Assembly (NCBI GenBank): GCA_900770705.1
Contig: CAAGLF010000027.1
Coordinates: forward strand, 9,137-73,136
DNA: 64,000 nucleotides
Direction of reading: 5' to 3'
Source of the DNA: Bacteroidaceae bacterium
GTDB taxonomy: Bacteria; Bacteroidota; Bacteroidia; Bacteroidales; Bacteroidaceae
The notes below the pieces were generated by a model. It was not told where the DNA came from. It ran no database searches and worked only from the letters and a program-made list of their open reading frames with translations. The position numbers and the translations under genes are program-made. Positions 34,592 through 43,545 of this stretch are shown piece by piece. Each line of letters opens with the position of its first letter. The stretch's first letter is position 1.

Positions 34592-35509
34592 TCAGCTTGC
34601 TCCGTCCACCTGTAACTCCAGTCCGTCGTAGGCAAAGTGCACGTGGGCGGGCAGTCGTGCCGCACTGTCGGCATACAGGCCTGCTCCGTGCGACAGGTGT
34701 GTGAGGTAGACTTCCCTGGCACCTATCTGCTCCGCCATGGCGATGGCCTCGCCGATGGTCTGGTGCGAGTGGTGCGGACGGAAGCGCAGTGCCCCGACGA
34801 TGAGTGTGTGCACTCCGTGCAGCTGCTGCAGGTCGAAGTCGTCCATACGTTTGACATCGGTGATGTAGGCGGCCTGTCCGAAGCGATAGCCGAGGATGGG
34901 CATTCTCCCGTGCCATACCCGCAGCGGCGTGACGCGGAGACTGCCTGCCTCAACGTGCTCGTAGGGCGCAATGGCGTGGAGCTGCAGGGCCGGCACGCCG
35001 GGGTATTTCTGTTCGGCAAAGCAGTAGGGAATGCGCTGGCGCAAGTCGTCAAGCACATCGGCCTCGGCGTAGATGTCGACGTCGCCGAAGACGGCAAAAG
35101 GCCGCAGGTCGTCGAGCCCGGCCACGTGGTCGAAATGCTTGTGGGTGAGGAAAAGTCGATGGATGGGCATTAACGCCATCGGAGGCTGCTCTGCCAGTTC
35201 CCTGCGTACGGCCTGCACGTCTGTTCCGGGCGGAAGGGGCATTTTCGTGAGGTCGGCGGGCTGCAGGAGTCCGGGGTGTGCGTGCAGCAGGCGGCACATC
35301 TGTTGCCGGAAGTCGGGTCCGCAGTCGAAAAGCAGGTTCTTCCCCTCCGTTGTGCAGACGAAGAGAGAACTGCGCAGGCGGTTGTCGCGCTTATCGGCGG
35401 AGCAGCATACCGCGCAGCGGCAACCCAGTTGCGGGACGCCTGTGCTTGTGCCGGTGCCGAGGAAGAAAATCCGCAGTCCGGGCTGCTTCGGAGGCGGGGT
35501 GGATGGCAT
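34592..35509 (-). CDS. Metallo-beta-lactamase fold hydrolase (PhnP/RNase Z-like)
   Basis: 305 residues from the ATG at 35509; the reading frame extends further upstream but that part is low-complexity. Near the N-terminus is FLGTGTSTGVPQLGCRC. The metal site HxHxDH is THKHFDHVAGLDDLRPF, and the later HLSHG supplies another ligand. The fold hydrolyses phosphodiesters in PhnP and related enzymes; no phosphonate genes are nearby, so the true substrate is unknown. It lies downstream of murB on the same strand with 132 bases between. Confidence 0.88.
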   Translation of the reverse strand: MPSTPPPKQPGLRIFFLGTGTSTGVPQLGCRCAVCCSADKRDNRLRSSLFVCTTEGKNLLFDCGPDFRQQMCRLLHAHPGLLQPADLTKMPLPPGTDVQAVRRELAEQPPMALMPIHRLFLTHKHFDHVAGLDDLRPFAVFGDVDIYAEADVLDDLRQRIPYCFAEQKYPGVPALQLHAIAPYEHVEAGSLRVTPLRVWHGRMPILGYRFGQAAYITDVKRMDDFDLQQLHGVHTLIVGALRFRPHHSHQTIGEAIAMAEQIGAREVYLTHLSHGAGLYADSAARLPAHVHFAYDGLELQVDGAS

Positions 35510-35641
35510 GGGAAAAGGGGGTGGGGATGTAAGGAAAAGTCCGGAGGCGGAAAAAAAAGGATTTCTGCTGGGGCCAGGCTGCTTGCTGCAGCGGTCTGGC
35601 TGTTCTTCCGCCCTGGTCATAAAACGATGCGGGGCGGTGCG

Positions 35642-36652
35642 TCAGATATAGTTGGCCTCCGGCGTGATGTCTACGCCGAAACGTGCTTTTACATCGGCTT
35701 GTACGCGCTCTGCGAGCTGCACTACTTCGCTCCCGGTGGCTCCGCCGAGATTGACAAGTACCAGGGCCTGCTTGCTGTAGACGCCGGCTCTTCCGAGCGA
35801 GCGGCCTTTCCAGCCGCATTGTTCTATCATCCATCCGGCAGAGAGCTTGATGCCGCCTTCTACGTCGTAGTGTGGTGCGTCGGGGTAGGCTGCTTGAATG
35901 CGCAGCCACGTGGCAGTGTCGACCACGGGGTTCATAAAGAAGGAGCCCGCGCTGCCTGTTTCGGCGGGGTCGGGGAGTTTGCGTCGTCGCACGTCGATGA
36001 TGACGTCGCGCAGGGCTGCAGCGGTGAGTCTGCCGCCGCCGCGTTCTTCCCACTCCTTGCGGAGGCCTCCGTAGTGCAGCTGTGGCTCGAAGTGGCGGGC
36101 CAGGCGGAACACGACTGCCGTCACGGCGTATTGTCCGCGCAGTTCGTGCTTGAATATGCTGCTGCGGTAGGCGTATCTGCATTCGTCGTGACGGAAGGTG
36201 CGGGCCTCGCCTGTCTGCATACATACGGTCTCCACCTGCACGATGCGGTCGGCGGCCTCTACTCCGTAGGCGCCGATGTTCTGCACGGCGCTGGCTCCGA
36301 CTTCTCCGGGTATGAGCGAGAGGTTTTCGAGGCCGTAGAGTCCCTGTTCGACGCACCAGGCCACGAGTTCGTCCCACACTTCGCCGGCGCCTACCCACAG
36401 GAGTGTTTCTTCCGGCGATGGCTGTCCGATGATCTTGCGTCCATAAATGGCGCTGTGGAGCACGGTGCCGGCGTAGTCGCCCGTGAATAGCAGGTTGCTT
36501 CCGCCGCCAATGTGCAGCAGGGGGCCTGCCGGGTTGCTTTGCAGGAATGCCTGCAGTTCTTCGACCGAGGCGTATTCTGCGAAGCGGCTGCACCGGGTGT
36601 CTATGCCGAAGGTGTTGTGGTGCAGGAGGGAGTAGTTTTCGAGTATCTTCAT
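35642..36652 (-). CDS. murB: UDP-N-acetylenolpyruvoylglucosamine reductase
   Basis: 336 residues, type I MurB (E. coli-like length). The FAD-binding motif is HIGGGSNLLFTGDY; GEVGASAVQNIGAYGVE and YRSSIFK (with the active-site Tyr/Arg region) follow, and GSAGSFFMNPVV carries the Ser that donates a proton. The enzyme completes UDP-MurNAc in the cytoplasm. The DUF4348 lipoprotein gene ends 40 bases upstream, so the two are probably co-transcribed. Confidence 0.96.
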   Translation of the reverse strand: MKILENYSLLHHNTFGIDTRCSRFAEYASVEELQAFLQSNPAGPLLHIGGGSNLLFTGDYAGTVLHSAIYGRKIIGQPSPEETLLWVGAGEVWDELVAWCVEQGLYGLENLSLIPGEVGASAVQNIGAYGVEAADRIVQVETVCMQTGEARTFRHDECRYAYRSSIFKHELRGQYAVTAVVFRLARHFEPQLHYGGLRKEWEERGGGRLTAAALRDVIIDVRRRKLPDPAETGSAGSFFMNPVVDTATWLRIQAAYPDAPHYDVEGGIKLSAGWMIEQCGWKGRSLGRAGVYSKQALVLVNLGGATGSEVVQLAERVQADVKARFGVDITPEANYI

Positions 36653-36692
36653 AAGCGGGAGGGTGCTGGGGCCGCAGGGTTGTCGGGGCGGC

Positions 36693-37514
36693 TTAGTTGT
36701 CGAGGCTGGTGAGGAGCCACATTCCCTTTATCTTCTTGAAGGTGAGCGTACAGCTCATTCCGCCCGACATGCTGCTGAGTACGAGCACGCGGGTGTGGGT
36801 GTTTTCGTACGACTGTCCGTAGTTGATGTTGGTGATGACGCCTTGCGGCAGTTCGGGCCGATAGTCTGGCCACTGGTCTGCGGTGACGGTGCCTTCTATC
36901 TCCTGGAAATTGTCGTAATCGTAGGTTTTGAAGTGGAATGTCTCGGCGATATGTGCCTGCTGGTAGGCTTCATCGTTGACGAAGCGGTTGAGAAAATCGT
37001 AGAAGTCGGCGTTGGCGTTGTGGTGGAAGGCGTGTTCCACGATTTTCTCCAGTCTCCATTGTCCTCTGTGCTTCAGAAAGTCGTATTCCTTCACCCTTTT
37101 CTGCCGCAGGTACACCCATTCGACGACTACGTGGCTGAGGGATGTGTCTTTCTCGCAGCCCACGGAGCGTTCGTCGGCGAAAATCATTGTGTAGTAGTCC
37201 TTTCGTGCGTAGAGGCGGTCGAAGGTCCATTCTTCGGGCCTGATGTGCTTCACTGTCCCGTCGACTGCTACTTCGAGGGGGAACTTGATGCGTTCTTGCT
37301 GGAACTTGCGGTTGCGCATGAAGTTGTAGATGAAGTCGTCGAACAAGCCATCGGCCACTGCGGGCGGTTCGGGCTCGCTGACTGCGGTGGTGTCGGCGGC
37401 GGTGTCGGCAGCCAGCGTGTCGGGCTGCGTCTTGGCCGGTTCTTCCGGCTTGCTCTGCCGGCAAGCCAGAGGGATTGTCATCAGCAGGATGAACAAAAGC
37501 AAAGAGTGTCTCAT
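36693..37514 (-). CDS. DUF4348 family lipoprotein
   Basis: 273 residues from the ATG at 37514, which opens a lipoprotein signal (MRHSLLLFILLMTIPLAC, Cys 18). After a Thr/Ala/Pro-rich linker (residues about 20-55) comes the DUF4348-like domain (GLFDDFIYNFMRNRKFQQERIKFPLEV). Function is unknown; an envelope-anchored periplasmic role is inferred. It is transcribed with murB from a -7 element at 37600-37607. Confidence 0.82.
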   Translation of the reverse strand: MRHSLLLFILLMTIPLACRQSKPEEPAKTQPDTLAADTAADTTAVSEPEPPAVADGLFDDFIYNFMRNRKFQQERIKFPLEVAVDGTVKHIRPEEWTFDRLYARKDYYTMIFADERSVGCEKDTSLSHVVVEWVYLRQKRVKEYDFLKHRGQWRLEKIVEHAFHHNANADFYDFLNRFVNDEAYQQAHIAETFHFKTYDYDNFQEIEGTVTADQWPDYRPELPQGVITNINYGQSYENTHTRVLVLSSMSGGMSCTLTFKKIKGMWLLTSLDN

Positions 37515-37599
37515 CTGAACGTTTCCTAAATGCCGTGTGCGAAAAGCCGGCTGCTCCCGGAAGAGCGGCTGGCGGTGCGCCCGGCCTTGTTCTGACGGG

Positions 37600-37607
37600 C
37601 AAAAATA
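37600..37607 (-). promoter_or_regulatory. -7 element for the DUF4348-murB unit
   Basis: Minus-strand TATTTTTG, 85 bases before the ATG at 37514. It is divergent to the pheS element 44 bases away. Confidence 0.5.
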
Positions 37608-37650
37608 CGGCTTTTCCGCTGAAGAAAGGGCGTATTTCATAATAATTTTT

Positions 37651-37658
37651 TACCTTTG
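37651..37658 (+). promoter_or_regulatory. -7 element for pheS
   Basis: TACCTTTG at 37651-37658 gives a leader of about 200 bases that contains a repeat copy. The 346-base gap 37515-37860 holds the two divergent elements and this repeat, and no gene. I found no leader peptide rich in Phe codons. Confidence 0.5.
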
Positions 37659-37684
37659 CAGAGCAAAAAAAGGGAATGCCGTAG

Positions 37685-37777
37685 CCGGCCTTTCGTATCG
37701 CGGCGGAAATTTTTCTAACCGGCCTTGGAAATTTTTTTTCCGGCCTTGCAGTTTTTCCGTTCTCCGAGGTTCTGCCG
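37685..37777 (+). repeat. Dispersed-repeat copy in the pheS leader
   Basis: TATCGCGGCGGAAATTTTTC, CCGGCCTTGGAAATTTTTTT, CCGGCCTTGCAGTTTTTCC and TCTCCGAGGTTCTGCC in tandem. The GGCCTTG words also occur in the frr leader, and TCTCCGAGGTTCTGCC in the copy at 31277. Confidence 0.6.
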
Positions 37778-37860
37778 GCGCCCTATGGGGGAAGGTGAGG
37801 CCGCAGCCGTGTGCCGGCGTTTTCCCAGGTCGAGAATTGAAAATACATCCTCAAAACACT

Positions 37861-38880
37861 ATGATAGCAAAGATAGAAAACCTGCTGAAAGAGGTGGCAG
37901 GACTTACCGCCTCCGACGAAAAAGAAGTGGAAGCCCTCCGCATTAAATATCTCTCGAAGAAAGGTGTGCTGAACGACCTGATGGCCGAATTCCGCACCGT
38001 GGCTCCCGAGCAGAAGAGGGAGCTGGGTATGCGTCTGAATGAGCTGAAGACTGCCATACAGGACAAGCTGGGCGCGCTCAGGGCCGAGACGGCCACGAAG
38101 GAGGAGGACCATAGCGGTATTGACCTCACGCGCACTGCCTATCCCGTACGCCTGGGTACGCGCCACCCCCTGAGTATCGTGAAGAACGAGATTATCGACA
38201 TCTTCAGCCGCCTCGGCTTCTCGCTGGCTGATGGTCCGGAGGTGGAGGACGACTGGCACGTGTTCTCTTCGATGAATTTTGCCGAAGACCATCCGGCTCG
38301 CGATATGCAGGATACCTTCTTCATCGAGCAACATCCCGACATCATTCTCCGCACGCACACCTCGAGCGTGCAGAGCCGTGTGATGGAGACGCAGCAGCCT
38401 CCCATCCGCGTGATTTGTCCGGGCCGCGTGTATCGCAACGAGGCTATCTCGGCCCGCGCCCACTGCTTTTTCCACCAGGTGGAGGGGCTCTACATCGACA
38501 AGGACGTGTCGTTCACGGACCTGAAGCAGGTGTTGCTCACCTTTGCCCGCGAGATGTTCGGCGCCGACACCAAGATACGCCTGCGTCCCTCCTATTTCCC
38601 GTTCACCGAGCCCAGCGCAGAGATGGACATCAGCTGCAACATCTGCGGCGGCGAGGGCTGCGCGTTCTGCAAGCACACCGGCTGGGTGGAGATTCTGGGC
38701 TGCGGAATGGTGGATCCCAATGTGCTCGAGGCCAACGGCATTGACCCGAAGATCTACAAGGGCTACGCCTTCGGAATGGGCGTGGAGCGTATCACGAACT
38801 TGAAGTATCAGGTGAAGGACCTACGCCTCTTCTCCGAAAACGACGTGCGCTTTCTGGAAGAATTTACGTCGGCCAATTAG
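37861..38880 (+). CDS. pheS: Phenylalanyl-tRNA synthetase alpha subunit
   Basis: 339 residues from the ATG at 37861, the standard PheS start (MIAKIENLLKEV); the longer frame runs through the leader repeat. A coiled-coil N-terminus is followed by the class II core: HPLSIVKNEI, motif 2 around RVICPGRVYRNE, FHQVEGLYID, and motif 3 in GYAFGMGVERI. It charges tRNA-Phe with PheT, which is not in the window. It is followed by a terminator and an MFS gene. Confidence 0.97.
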   Translation: MIAKIENLLKEVAGLTASDEKEVEALRIKYLSKKGVLNDLMAEFRTVAPEQKRELGMRLNELKTAIQDKLGALRAETATKEEDHSGIDLTRTAYPVRLGTRHPLSIVKNEIIDIFSRLGFSLADGPEVEDDWHVFSSMNFAEDHPARDMQDTFFIEQHPDIILRTHTSSVQSRVMETQQPPIRVICPGRVYRNEAISARAHCFFHQVEGLYIDKDVSFTDLKQVLLTFAREMFGADTKIRLRPSYFPFTEPSAEMDISCNICGGEGCAFCKHTGWVEILGCGMVDPNVLEANGIDPKIYKGYAFGMGVERITNLKYQVKDLRLFSENDVRFLEEFTSAN

Positions 38881-38898
38881 TGCCGCCGGCGTTTCTGC

Positions 38899-38945
38899 TG
38901 CGGACGGGCGGGCAAACAGCACTTTGCCCGCCCGTCCGCACTTTT
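38899..38945 (+). terminator. Terminator after pheS
   Basis: 18-bp perfect stem TGCGGACGGGCGGGCAAA (38899-38916) with its complement at 38923-38940, 6-base loop, then CTTTT. Confidence 0.88.
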
Positions 38946-38964
38946 ATCCGCCTATATATAAATA

Positions 38965-40326
38965 ATGTCTGCCCCCGTCCGTCTCTTCCGGCGCAGCTAT
39001 GTCTGCATCCTGGCGGCCAACTTCCTGCTTTTCTTCGGATTCTGGCTGCTTATTCCCGTGCTGCCTTTTTATCTGAAGGAGCAATTCGGTTGTGCCGAGG
39101 CCACCATCGGCGCTATCTTGAGCTGCTATACGATTTCCGCGCTCTGCGTGCGGCCTTTCTCGGGGGCCCTGCTCGATACCTTTCCCCGGCGTCCGCTCTA
39201 CCTGCTGGCCTATCTGGTTTTCACCCTGCTTTTTGCCGGTTACATCGTGGCCGGCACGCTCCTCGTGTTTGTGGCACTACGTATGGCGCACGGCCTGGCT
39301 TTCGGTACGGTGACGGTGGGCGGCAATACGCTGGTGGTCGACATCATGCCGGCCCAGCGACGGGGCGAGGGCCTGGGATATTATGGTCTGACGAACAATC
39401 TGGCTATGAGTCTCGGCCCGATGGTCGGCCTGTTGTTGCACGGCGTAGTGTCGTTCGACGTGATATTCTGCATTTCCCTGGCAGCCTGTACGGCGGGCCT
39501 GCTGTTTGCCTCGCAAGCCAGGCCGCCCCAGAAGCGGCCGGCGGCCGTGGAGGAGTCCGCCCCGCACGCAGCGGTCGCTCCCCTCGTGCCATCGGCGCGG
39601 AACGACTGCGGCAATAGTAAAAACTTCTGCGGCGTAAATCGCGATTATCGCCGCGAAAAGAGGGAGGACCGCCGCGAAACTTCCGCCTTCGAACGTGTGT
39701 TGCAGCGCAAGCTCGACCGCTTCATCCTCTTGCGTGGTCTGCCGGCCGGCTTCGCCCTTATGCTGCTCTCCATCCCGTATGGGGCGACCACCAACTTCGT
39801 GGCAATGTATGTCGAGCAGATAGGGCTGCCTGTCGAGCCCGGCTATTTCTTTACCCTGCTGGCCTGCGGAATGGGCGTGTCGCGGCTCTTCGCCGGCAAA
39901 TATGTGGACAAGGGCTACGTGACGGAGTGCATACACTATGGTTTCTACCTCGTGATCCTCGCTTTTATGCTGCTGGGCGCGTGTCCCTGGGTGGCAGAGC
40001 GGGCCGCTGCAGCGGCTGTGGCTGCTTTCTTTGCCGTACCCCTGCTGCAGGGCGTGGGCTTCGGCATTATGTTTCCTGCCTACAATTCTCTCTACATCAA
40101 TCTGGCGCGTCACGACCAGCGAGCTACGGCCACCAGTACGTATCTCACCTCCTGGGACCTGGGCATCGGGCTCGGAATGGTGCTGAGCGGACTTATTGCC
40201 GAGTGCTTCTCCTTCTCCGCCGTCTATCTCACCGGCGGCGTGCTCTGTATGATAGCTATGGCCTTCTTCGACTACATCGTCACGCCCCACTATCACCATT
40301 ACGTCGTGTCCGGACGCCGCAGCTGA
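38965..40326 (+). CDS. MFS transporter with a repeat-expanded central loop
   Basis: 453 residues, twelve membrane segments, with the MFS loop 2-3 region RPFSGALLDTFPRRPLY. The substrate is unknown; its position after pheS is common in Bacteroidales. The cytoplasmic loop between halves (about residues 183-252) is long and charged, and about 27 residues of it (NDCGNSKNFCGVNRDYRREK onward) are encoded by a dispersed-repeat copy at 39608-39688. Confidence 0.88.
   Translation: MSAPVRLFRRSYVCILAANFLLFFGFWLLIPVLPFYLKEQFGCAEATIGAILSCYTISALCVRPFSGALLDTFPRRPLYLLAYLVFTLLFAGYIVAGTLLVFVALRMAHGLAFGTVTVGGNTLVVDIMPAQRRGEGLGYYGLTNNLAMSLGPMVGLLLHGVVSFDVIFCISLAACTAGLLFASQARPPQKRPAAVEESAPHAAVAPLVPSARNDCGNSKNFCGVNRDYRREKREDRRETSAFERVLQRKLDRFILLRGLPAGFALMLLSIPYGATTNFVAMYVEQIGLPVEPGYFFTLLACGMGVSRLFAGKYVDKGYVTECIHYGFYLVILAFMLLGACPWVAERAAAAAVAAFFAVPLLQGVGFGIMFPAYNSLYINLARHDQRATATSTYLTSWDLGIGLGMVLSGLIAECFSFSAVYLTGGVLCMIAMAFFDYIVTPHYHHYVVSGRRS
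39608..39688 (+). repeat. Dispersed-repeat copy inside the MFS gene
   Basis: AAACTTCTGCGGCGTAAATC, GATTATCGCCGCGAAAAG and CCGCCGCGAAACTTCCGCC, read in frame without a stop in the central loop of the transporter. Confidence 0.6.
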
Positions 40327-40442
40327 GCCGCCCTGCCGCCTATGGGCGTGGCCAGCGGCAGCAAAAGGGTAAAAACGGCACATTTCAGGCCCGAAGTGCG
40401 CAAAGAAGCCGGAAGTTTCGCCCCGGAAACGGAAAAAAGTTG

Positions 40443-40450
40443 TATTTTTG
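40443..40450 (+). promoter_or_regulatory. -7 element for the 40547 operon
   Basis: TATTTTTG, 96 bases before the ATG at 40547. The gap upstream has faint repeat words (CCGGAAGTTTCGCCCC). Confidence 0.45.
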
Positions 40451-40546
40451 CAGCCGGTTTTTGCACGCTGACGCCGCTCGTTGTGCAAAAAAGCGTGCCC
40501 GATGAACGCACAAATGCAATAATCTCATCCATAAGCTTTCGAAACA

Positions 40547-41494
40547 ATGGCTACAAACGACAACCTTTCCACACAGAAGCCTTCCGGTGCCGCTTGCTCC
40601 GACAGACCTTCCCGTCAGAGCAAGGCCGGCTGGATAGTAGCCGCCATCCTGCTCCTTCTGCTCGTCGGCGGAGGACTGGGCGTGTACTTCTATTTCAACT
40701 CCATGCATACCAATCAGGCCGAAGAGACCGCCTACGCCATTCTGGAGGACAACTGCGACACCGCCGACTACGAGGCATTTCTGGCTGCCTACCCCGAAAG
40801 CCGGTATACGGCCGAGGTGAAGGCACGGCTGGAGGACCTGCGACGCGAAGAGAGCGCCTGGGACAATCTCCGCCTGTCGGACAACGTGCTCCTGCTGCGC
40901 CGATTCCTCGACGAACATGCCGGCAACAAGCGCCTGGCACTGCTCTGCGGACAGCGTATCGACTCGCTCGACTGGGTGGCCGCACGGAAGGAGGGCACGC
41001 CCGAAGCCTACCAGCGCTACCGTGAGCAGCACCCCGACGGACGATATCTTGCGGAAGCCTCCGTGGCAGAGGACAACGCCATCGAGATGCAGCTCACCGA
41101 TGAAGAGCGCGTGGTAGTGGAGGCCACTGTCGAGAACTTCTTCAACGCCTTCGCCGCCAACGACGACGCTACCTACTGTTCGCTCATCACGCCGACGATG
41201 AAACACTTTCTTGGCAAGAAAAACGCCACCAAAGCCGACGTCATAGCCAGCATCAGCAGGATGTTCAACGAACACATAGAGCGCTGCACGTTCACCATCA
41301 ACGACGACTACGAAATCGAGAAACTGCAGGAGGAAGGACAGACTGCCTTCCGCGCCGCCTTCAGCGTAGACCAGCGGATTACCCGCGACAACGAGGGGAA
41401 AACCTTCGGCTCCTACAAGGCCGAAGTACGGCTGAACAGCCAGTTCAAACTTACCGCCTTGCAGATGACGGAGATATCTGCCAAGCGCGACTAG
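40547..41494 (+). CDS. Membrane-anchored protein of unknown function
   Basis: 315 residues. A polar N-terminal tail is followed by one membrane segment (GWIVAAILLLLLVGGGLGVYFYF, about 28-50), then a helical repeat-like region with YEAFLAAYPESRYTAEVKARLEDL and YQRYREQHPDGRYLAEA (tetratricopeptide-like pattern), and a C-terminal alpha/beta part (about 190-310) that resembles an NTF2-like fold. It has no signal cleavage site, so the C-terminal part probably faces the periplasm. It leads an operon with MaoC, YigZ and GNAT genes. Confidence 0.75.
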   Translation: MATNDNLSTQKPSGAACSDRPSRQSKAGWIVAAILLLLLVGGGLGVYFYFNSMHTNQAEETAYAILEDNCDTADYEAFLAAYPESRYTAEVKARLEDLRREESAWDNLRLSDNVLLLRRFLDEHAGNKRLALLCGQRIDSLDWVAARKEGTPEAYQRYREQHPDGRYLAEASVAEDNAIEMQLTDEERVVVEATVENFFNAFAANDDATYCSLITPTMKHFLGKKNATKADVIASISRMFNEHIERCTFTINDDYEIEKLQEEGQTAFRAAFSVDQRITRDNEGKTFGSYKAEVRLNSQFKLTALQMTEISAKRD

Positions 41495-41519
41495 AGAGCC
41501 CAAACACATCCCGAACACT

Positions 41520-41981
41520 ATGATAACGATTCACAATTACGAAGAATTCGCCTCCTATCTCGGCAAGGAAATAGGCGTGTCCGACTGGTTGGAAGTTCCC
41601 CAGTCGCGTATCAATCAGTTTGCCGACGCCACCCTCGATCACCAGTGGATACACGTTGACGAAGAGAGGGCCCGGCAGGAAAGTCCTTTTGGCCAGACCA
41701 TCGTACACGGCTACCTGACGCTCTCGCTCTTGCCCTATCTGTGGCAGCAGTTGATACAGGTGGAAAACCTGAAGCTGATGGTGAACTACGGTATGGACAA
41801 AATGAAGTTCGGCCAGGCCGTACTCTCGGGCCAGTCCGTGCGCCTTGTGGCCTCGCTGCACAGCCTGGTCAATCTCAGAGGTATAGCCAAGGCTGAAATC
41901 AAGTTTGCCATCGAGATCAAGGACCAGAAGAAGCACGCCATCGACGGCATAGCCACCTTCCTCTACCACTTCAACGACTGA
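41520..41981 (+). CDS. MaoC-like (R)-specific enoyl-CoA hydratase family protein
   Basis: 153 residues with the single hot-dog fold hydratase motif: FADATLDHQWIHVDEERA holds the catalytic Asp and His, and GQTIVHGYLTLSLLP the downstream conserved Gly/His. It hydrates trans-2-enoyl-CoA or dehydrates the (R)-3-hydroxy form; the physiological substrate is unknown. It starts 25 bases after the previous gene. Confidence 0.9.
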   Translation: MITIHNYEEFASYLGKEIGVSDWLEVPQSRINQFADATLDHQWIHVDEERARQESPFGQTIVHGYLTLSLLPYLWQQLIQVENLKLMVNYGMDKMKFGQAVLSGQSVRLVASLHSLVNLRGIAKAEIKFAIEIKDQKKHAIDGIATFLYHFND

Positions 41982-42019
41982 CGGCAGCCGCCGAAAGAGA
42001 GAGTAGCAGCAGCCCGACA

Positions 42020-42616
42020 ATGGACACTTACCGCACTTTGGCTTCGTCTGGCGAGGCACAGTTCACCGAGAAACGCAGCAGGTTCCTCGCCTTTGCCTGC
42101 CATGTGGCCGACGAAGCCGAGGCCCGCGGGCGGGTGGCCGAGTTGCGCAAGCGTTACTACGACGCCCGCCATGTATGCTGGGCCTATGCCATCGGTTTCA
42201 ACGGCGAAAGCACCCGTGCCAACGACGACGGCGAGCCTTCCGGCTCTGCCGGCAAGCCCATCCTGGGCAGAATCGTCTCTGCCGGCCTCACCTTCACGCT
42301 CGTCTGCGTGGTGCGCTACTTTGGCGGCGTGAAGCTCGGTACGGGCGGTCTGGCCGTGGCCTACAAGACGGCTGCCGCCCTGGCGCTGGAAGCCGCCACG
42401 GCCGAGGAGCGCATTCAGACACAGCGTCTGCAGGCCGACTGTCCCTACGCCGACGTGGACCAAGCTATGCGCAAGGTGCGCGACTGCGGCGCCGACATCG
42501 TGGCACGCGAATATACCGCCGTCTCCACCGTGCTTACCATAGAGGTGCGGCTCGACGAGGCTGCCCGCCTGCGAGCATCGCTCGGCACTATGCTCGGTGT
42601 GCAGCTGCTATCGTAG
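42020..42616 (+). CDS. YigZ/IMPACT family protein
   Basis: 198 residues. The UPF0029 N-terminal signature is present: ANDDGEPSGSAGKPILGRI and VRYFGGVKLGTGGLAVAYKTAA. The C-terminal ferredoxin-like domain (about 135-198) is also there. These proteins are linked to translation regulation, but bacterial function is not settled. It lies 38 bases after the MaoC gene in the same operon. Confidence 0.92.
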   Translation: MDTYRTLASSGEAQFTEKRSRFLAFACHVADEAEARGRVAELRKRYYDARHVCWAYAIGFNGESTRANDDGEPSGSAGKPILGRIVSAGLTFTLVCVVRYFGGVKLGTGGLAVAYKTAAALALEAATAEERIQTQRLQADCPYADVDQAMRKVRDCGADIVAREYTAVSTVLTIEVRLDEAARLRASLGTMLGVQLLS

Positions 42617-42678
42617 GATTCCCTGCAGCCGTCTGCCATCGCGACTGTGGCGGCTGACCACCCAATCACAGAAAGAAG

Positions 42679-43203
42679 ATGAAAATACTCCCCCTTGCCG
42701 CCTGCCCCGACTGGCTCGATGCCTGCGTGCGGCTGTACGAAGAAGCCTTTCCACCCGCCGAACGCCGTACGGCCACGGGCTGGAAGCTGCAGATTGCCAC
42801 ACGTCCGCGCTTCGATGTGCACGTGCTGGAGGACGAAGCTGGCTTTGCCGGTTTCATCAGCAGCTGGCAGTTGAGCCGCTGCCGCTATGTGGAACATTTC
42901 GCCGTGCTGCCCGAGCGGCGTTCTGGCGGCATAGGAACGCAGGCGCTGGCTGCCTTTCTGCGTATGTGCGGCGATACGCCCGTCGTGCTCGAGGTGGAGT
43001 TGCCCGAGAGTGAGCTGGCCGTGCGCCGTATCGGCTTCTACCGTCGCAATGGCTTCGTGCTGAGCGAGCTGGACTACCTGCAACCACCCTATGAAGCCGG
43101 CGGAGAGCTGCTCCCCCTACGCCTGATGACGTACGGCGAGGTGGAAAGGCTCGACCAGGTGGCCCGCGAAATCCACCGCGTGGTCTACCAGTACGAGGAC
43201 TGA
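42679..43203 (+). CDS. GNAT family N-acetyltransferase
   Basis: 174 residues. The acetyl-CoA motif A is VEHFAVLPERRSGGIGTQALAAF (RRSGGIG in the pyrophosphate loop), and GFYRRNGFVLSE is motif B. The substrate is unknown. It is the last gene of the unit that begins at 40547 and is followed by a hairpin with a T7 run. Confidence 0.88.
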   Translation: MKILPLAACPDWLDACVRLYEEAFPPAERRTATGWKLQIATRPRFDVHVLEDEAGFAGFISSWQLSRCRYVEHFAVLPERRSGGIGTQALAAFLRMCGDTPVVLEVELPESELAVRRIGFYRRNGFVLSELDYLQPPYEAGGELLPLRLMTYGEVERLDQVAREIHRVVYQYED

Positions 43204-43264
43204 GCACGCCGCCGGTTCGCTGTGGCGGATGTCGGCAGAAATACTTCCGAGTTGCCTTTCCCTA

Positions 43265-43303
43265 AGTGGCCTGTAAGAAAAATTTCGGGCCACTAATTTT
43301 TTT
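43265..43303 (+). terminator. Terminator after the GNAT gene
   Basis: 7-bp stem AGTGGCC (43265-43271) with GGCCACT (43288-43294), then T7. The bases from 43295 repeat those after the gltBD terminator. The 342-base gap 43204-43545 holds this, a short repeat-like segment and the next promoter, and no gene. Confidence 0.75.
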
Positions 43304-43437
43304 CTGTCTCCGTACTTCTCCCTGCTGTCGTGGCAAAGAGGGGGGCGCGCCTTGGCGTTTCCGGCCGTTCGCCCCCTTTTCGGTGTCGCTGGCAGCATTT
43401 TTCGGCAGGGTAGGGCGGCCGTACTCGAAAATTATTG

Positions 43438-43445
43438 TACTTTTG
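43438..43445 (+). promoter_or_regulatory. -7 element for the nuclease/rsmE unit
   Basis: TACTTTTG; an in-frame ATG at 43456 lies 10 bases downstream, and the preferred ATG at 43546 lies 100 bases downstream. Confidence 0.5.
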
Positions 43446-43545
43446 CGGACATCTTATGACAGGAACGTCCGCCGGCATTGCCCCCGCGGCTGCGTCCGGC
43501 CCTTGTGCACTGCGTGCTCCCTGTCGGCAAACACATTTGACGGCT

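Noticed and set aside
37537..37860. N-terminal extension of pheS
   Set aside because: The extension crosses the -7 element and a repeat copy; PheS homology begins at 37861.
37651..37860. Phe-codon leader peptide attenuator before pheS
   Set aside because: No short frame with clustered TTT/TTC codons and an ordinary start was found; the T-runs come from the repeat words.
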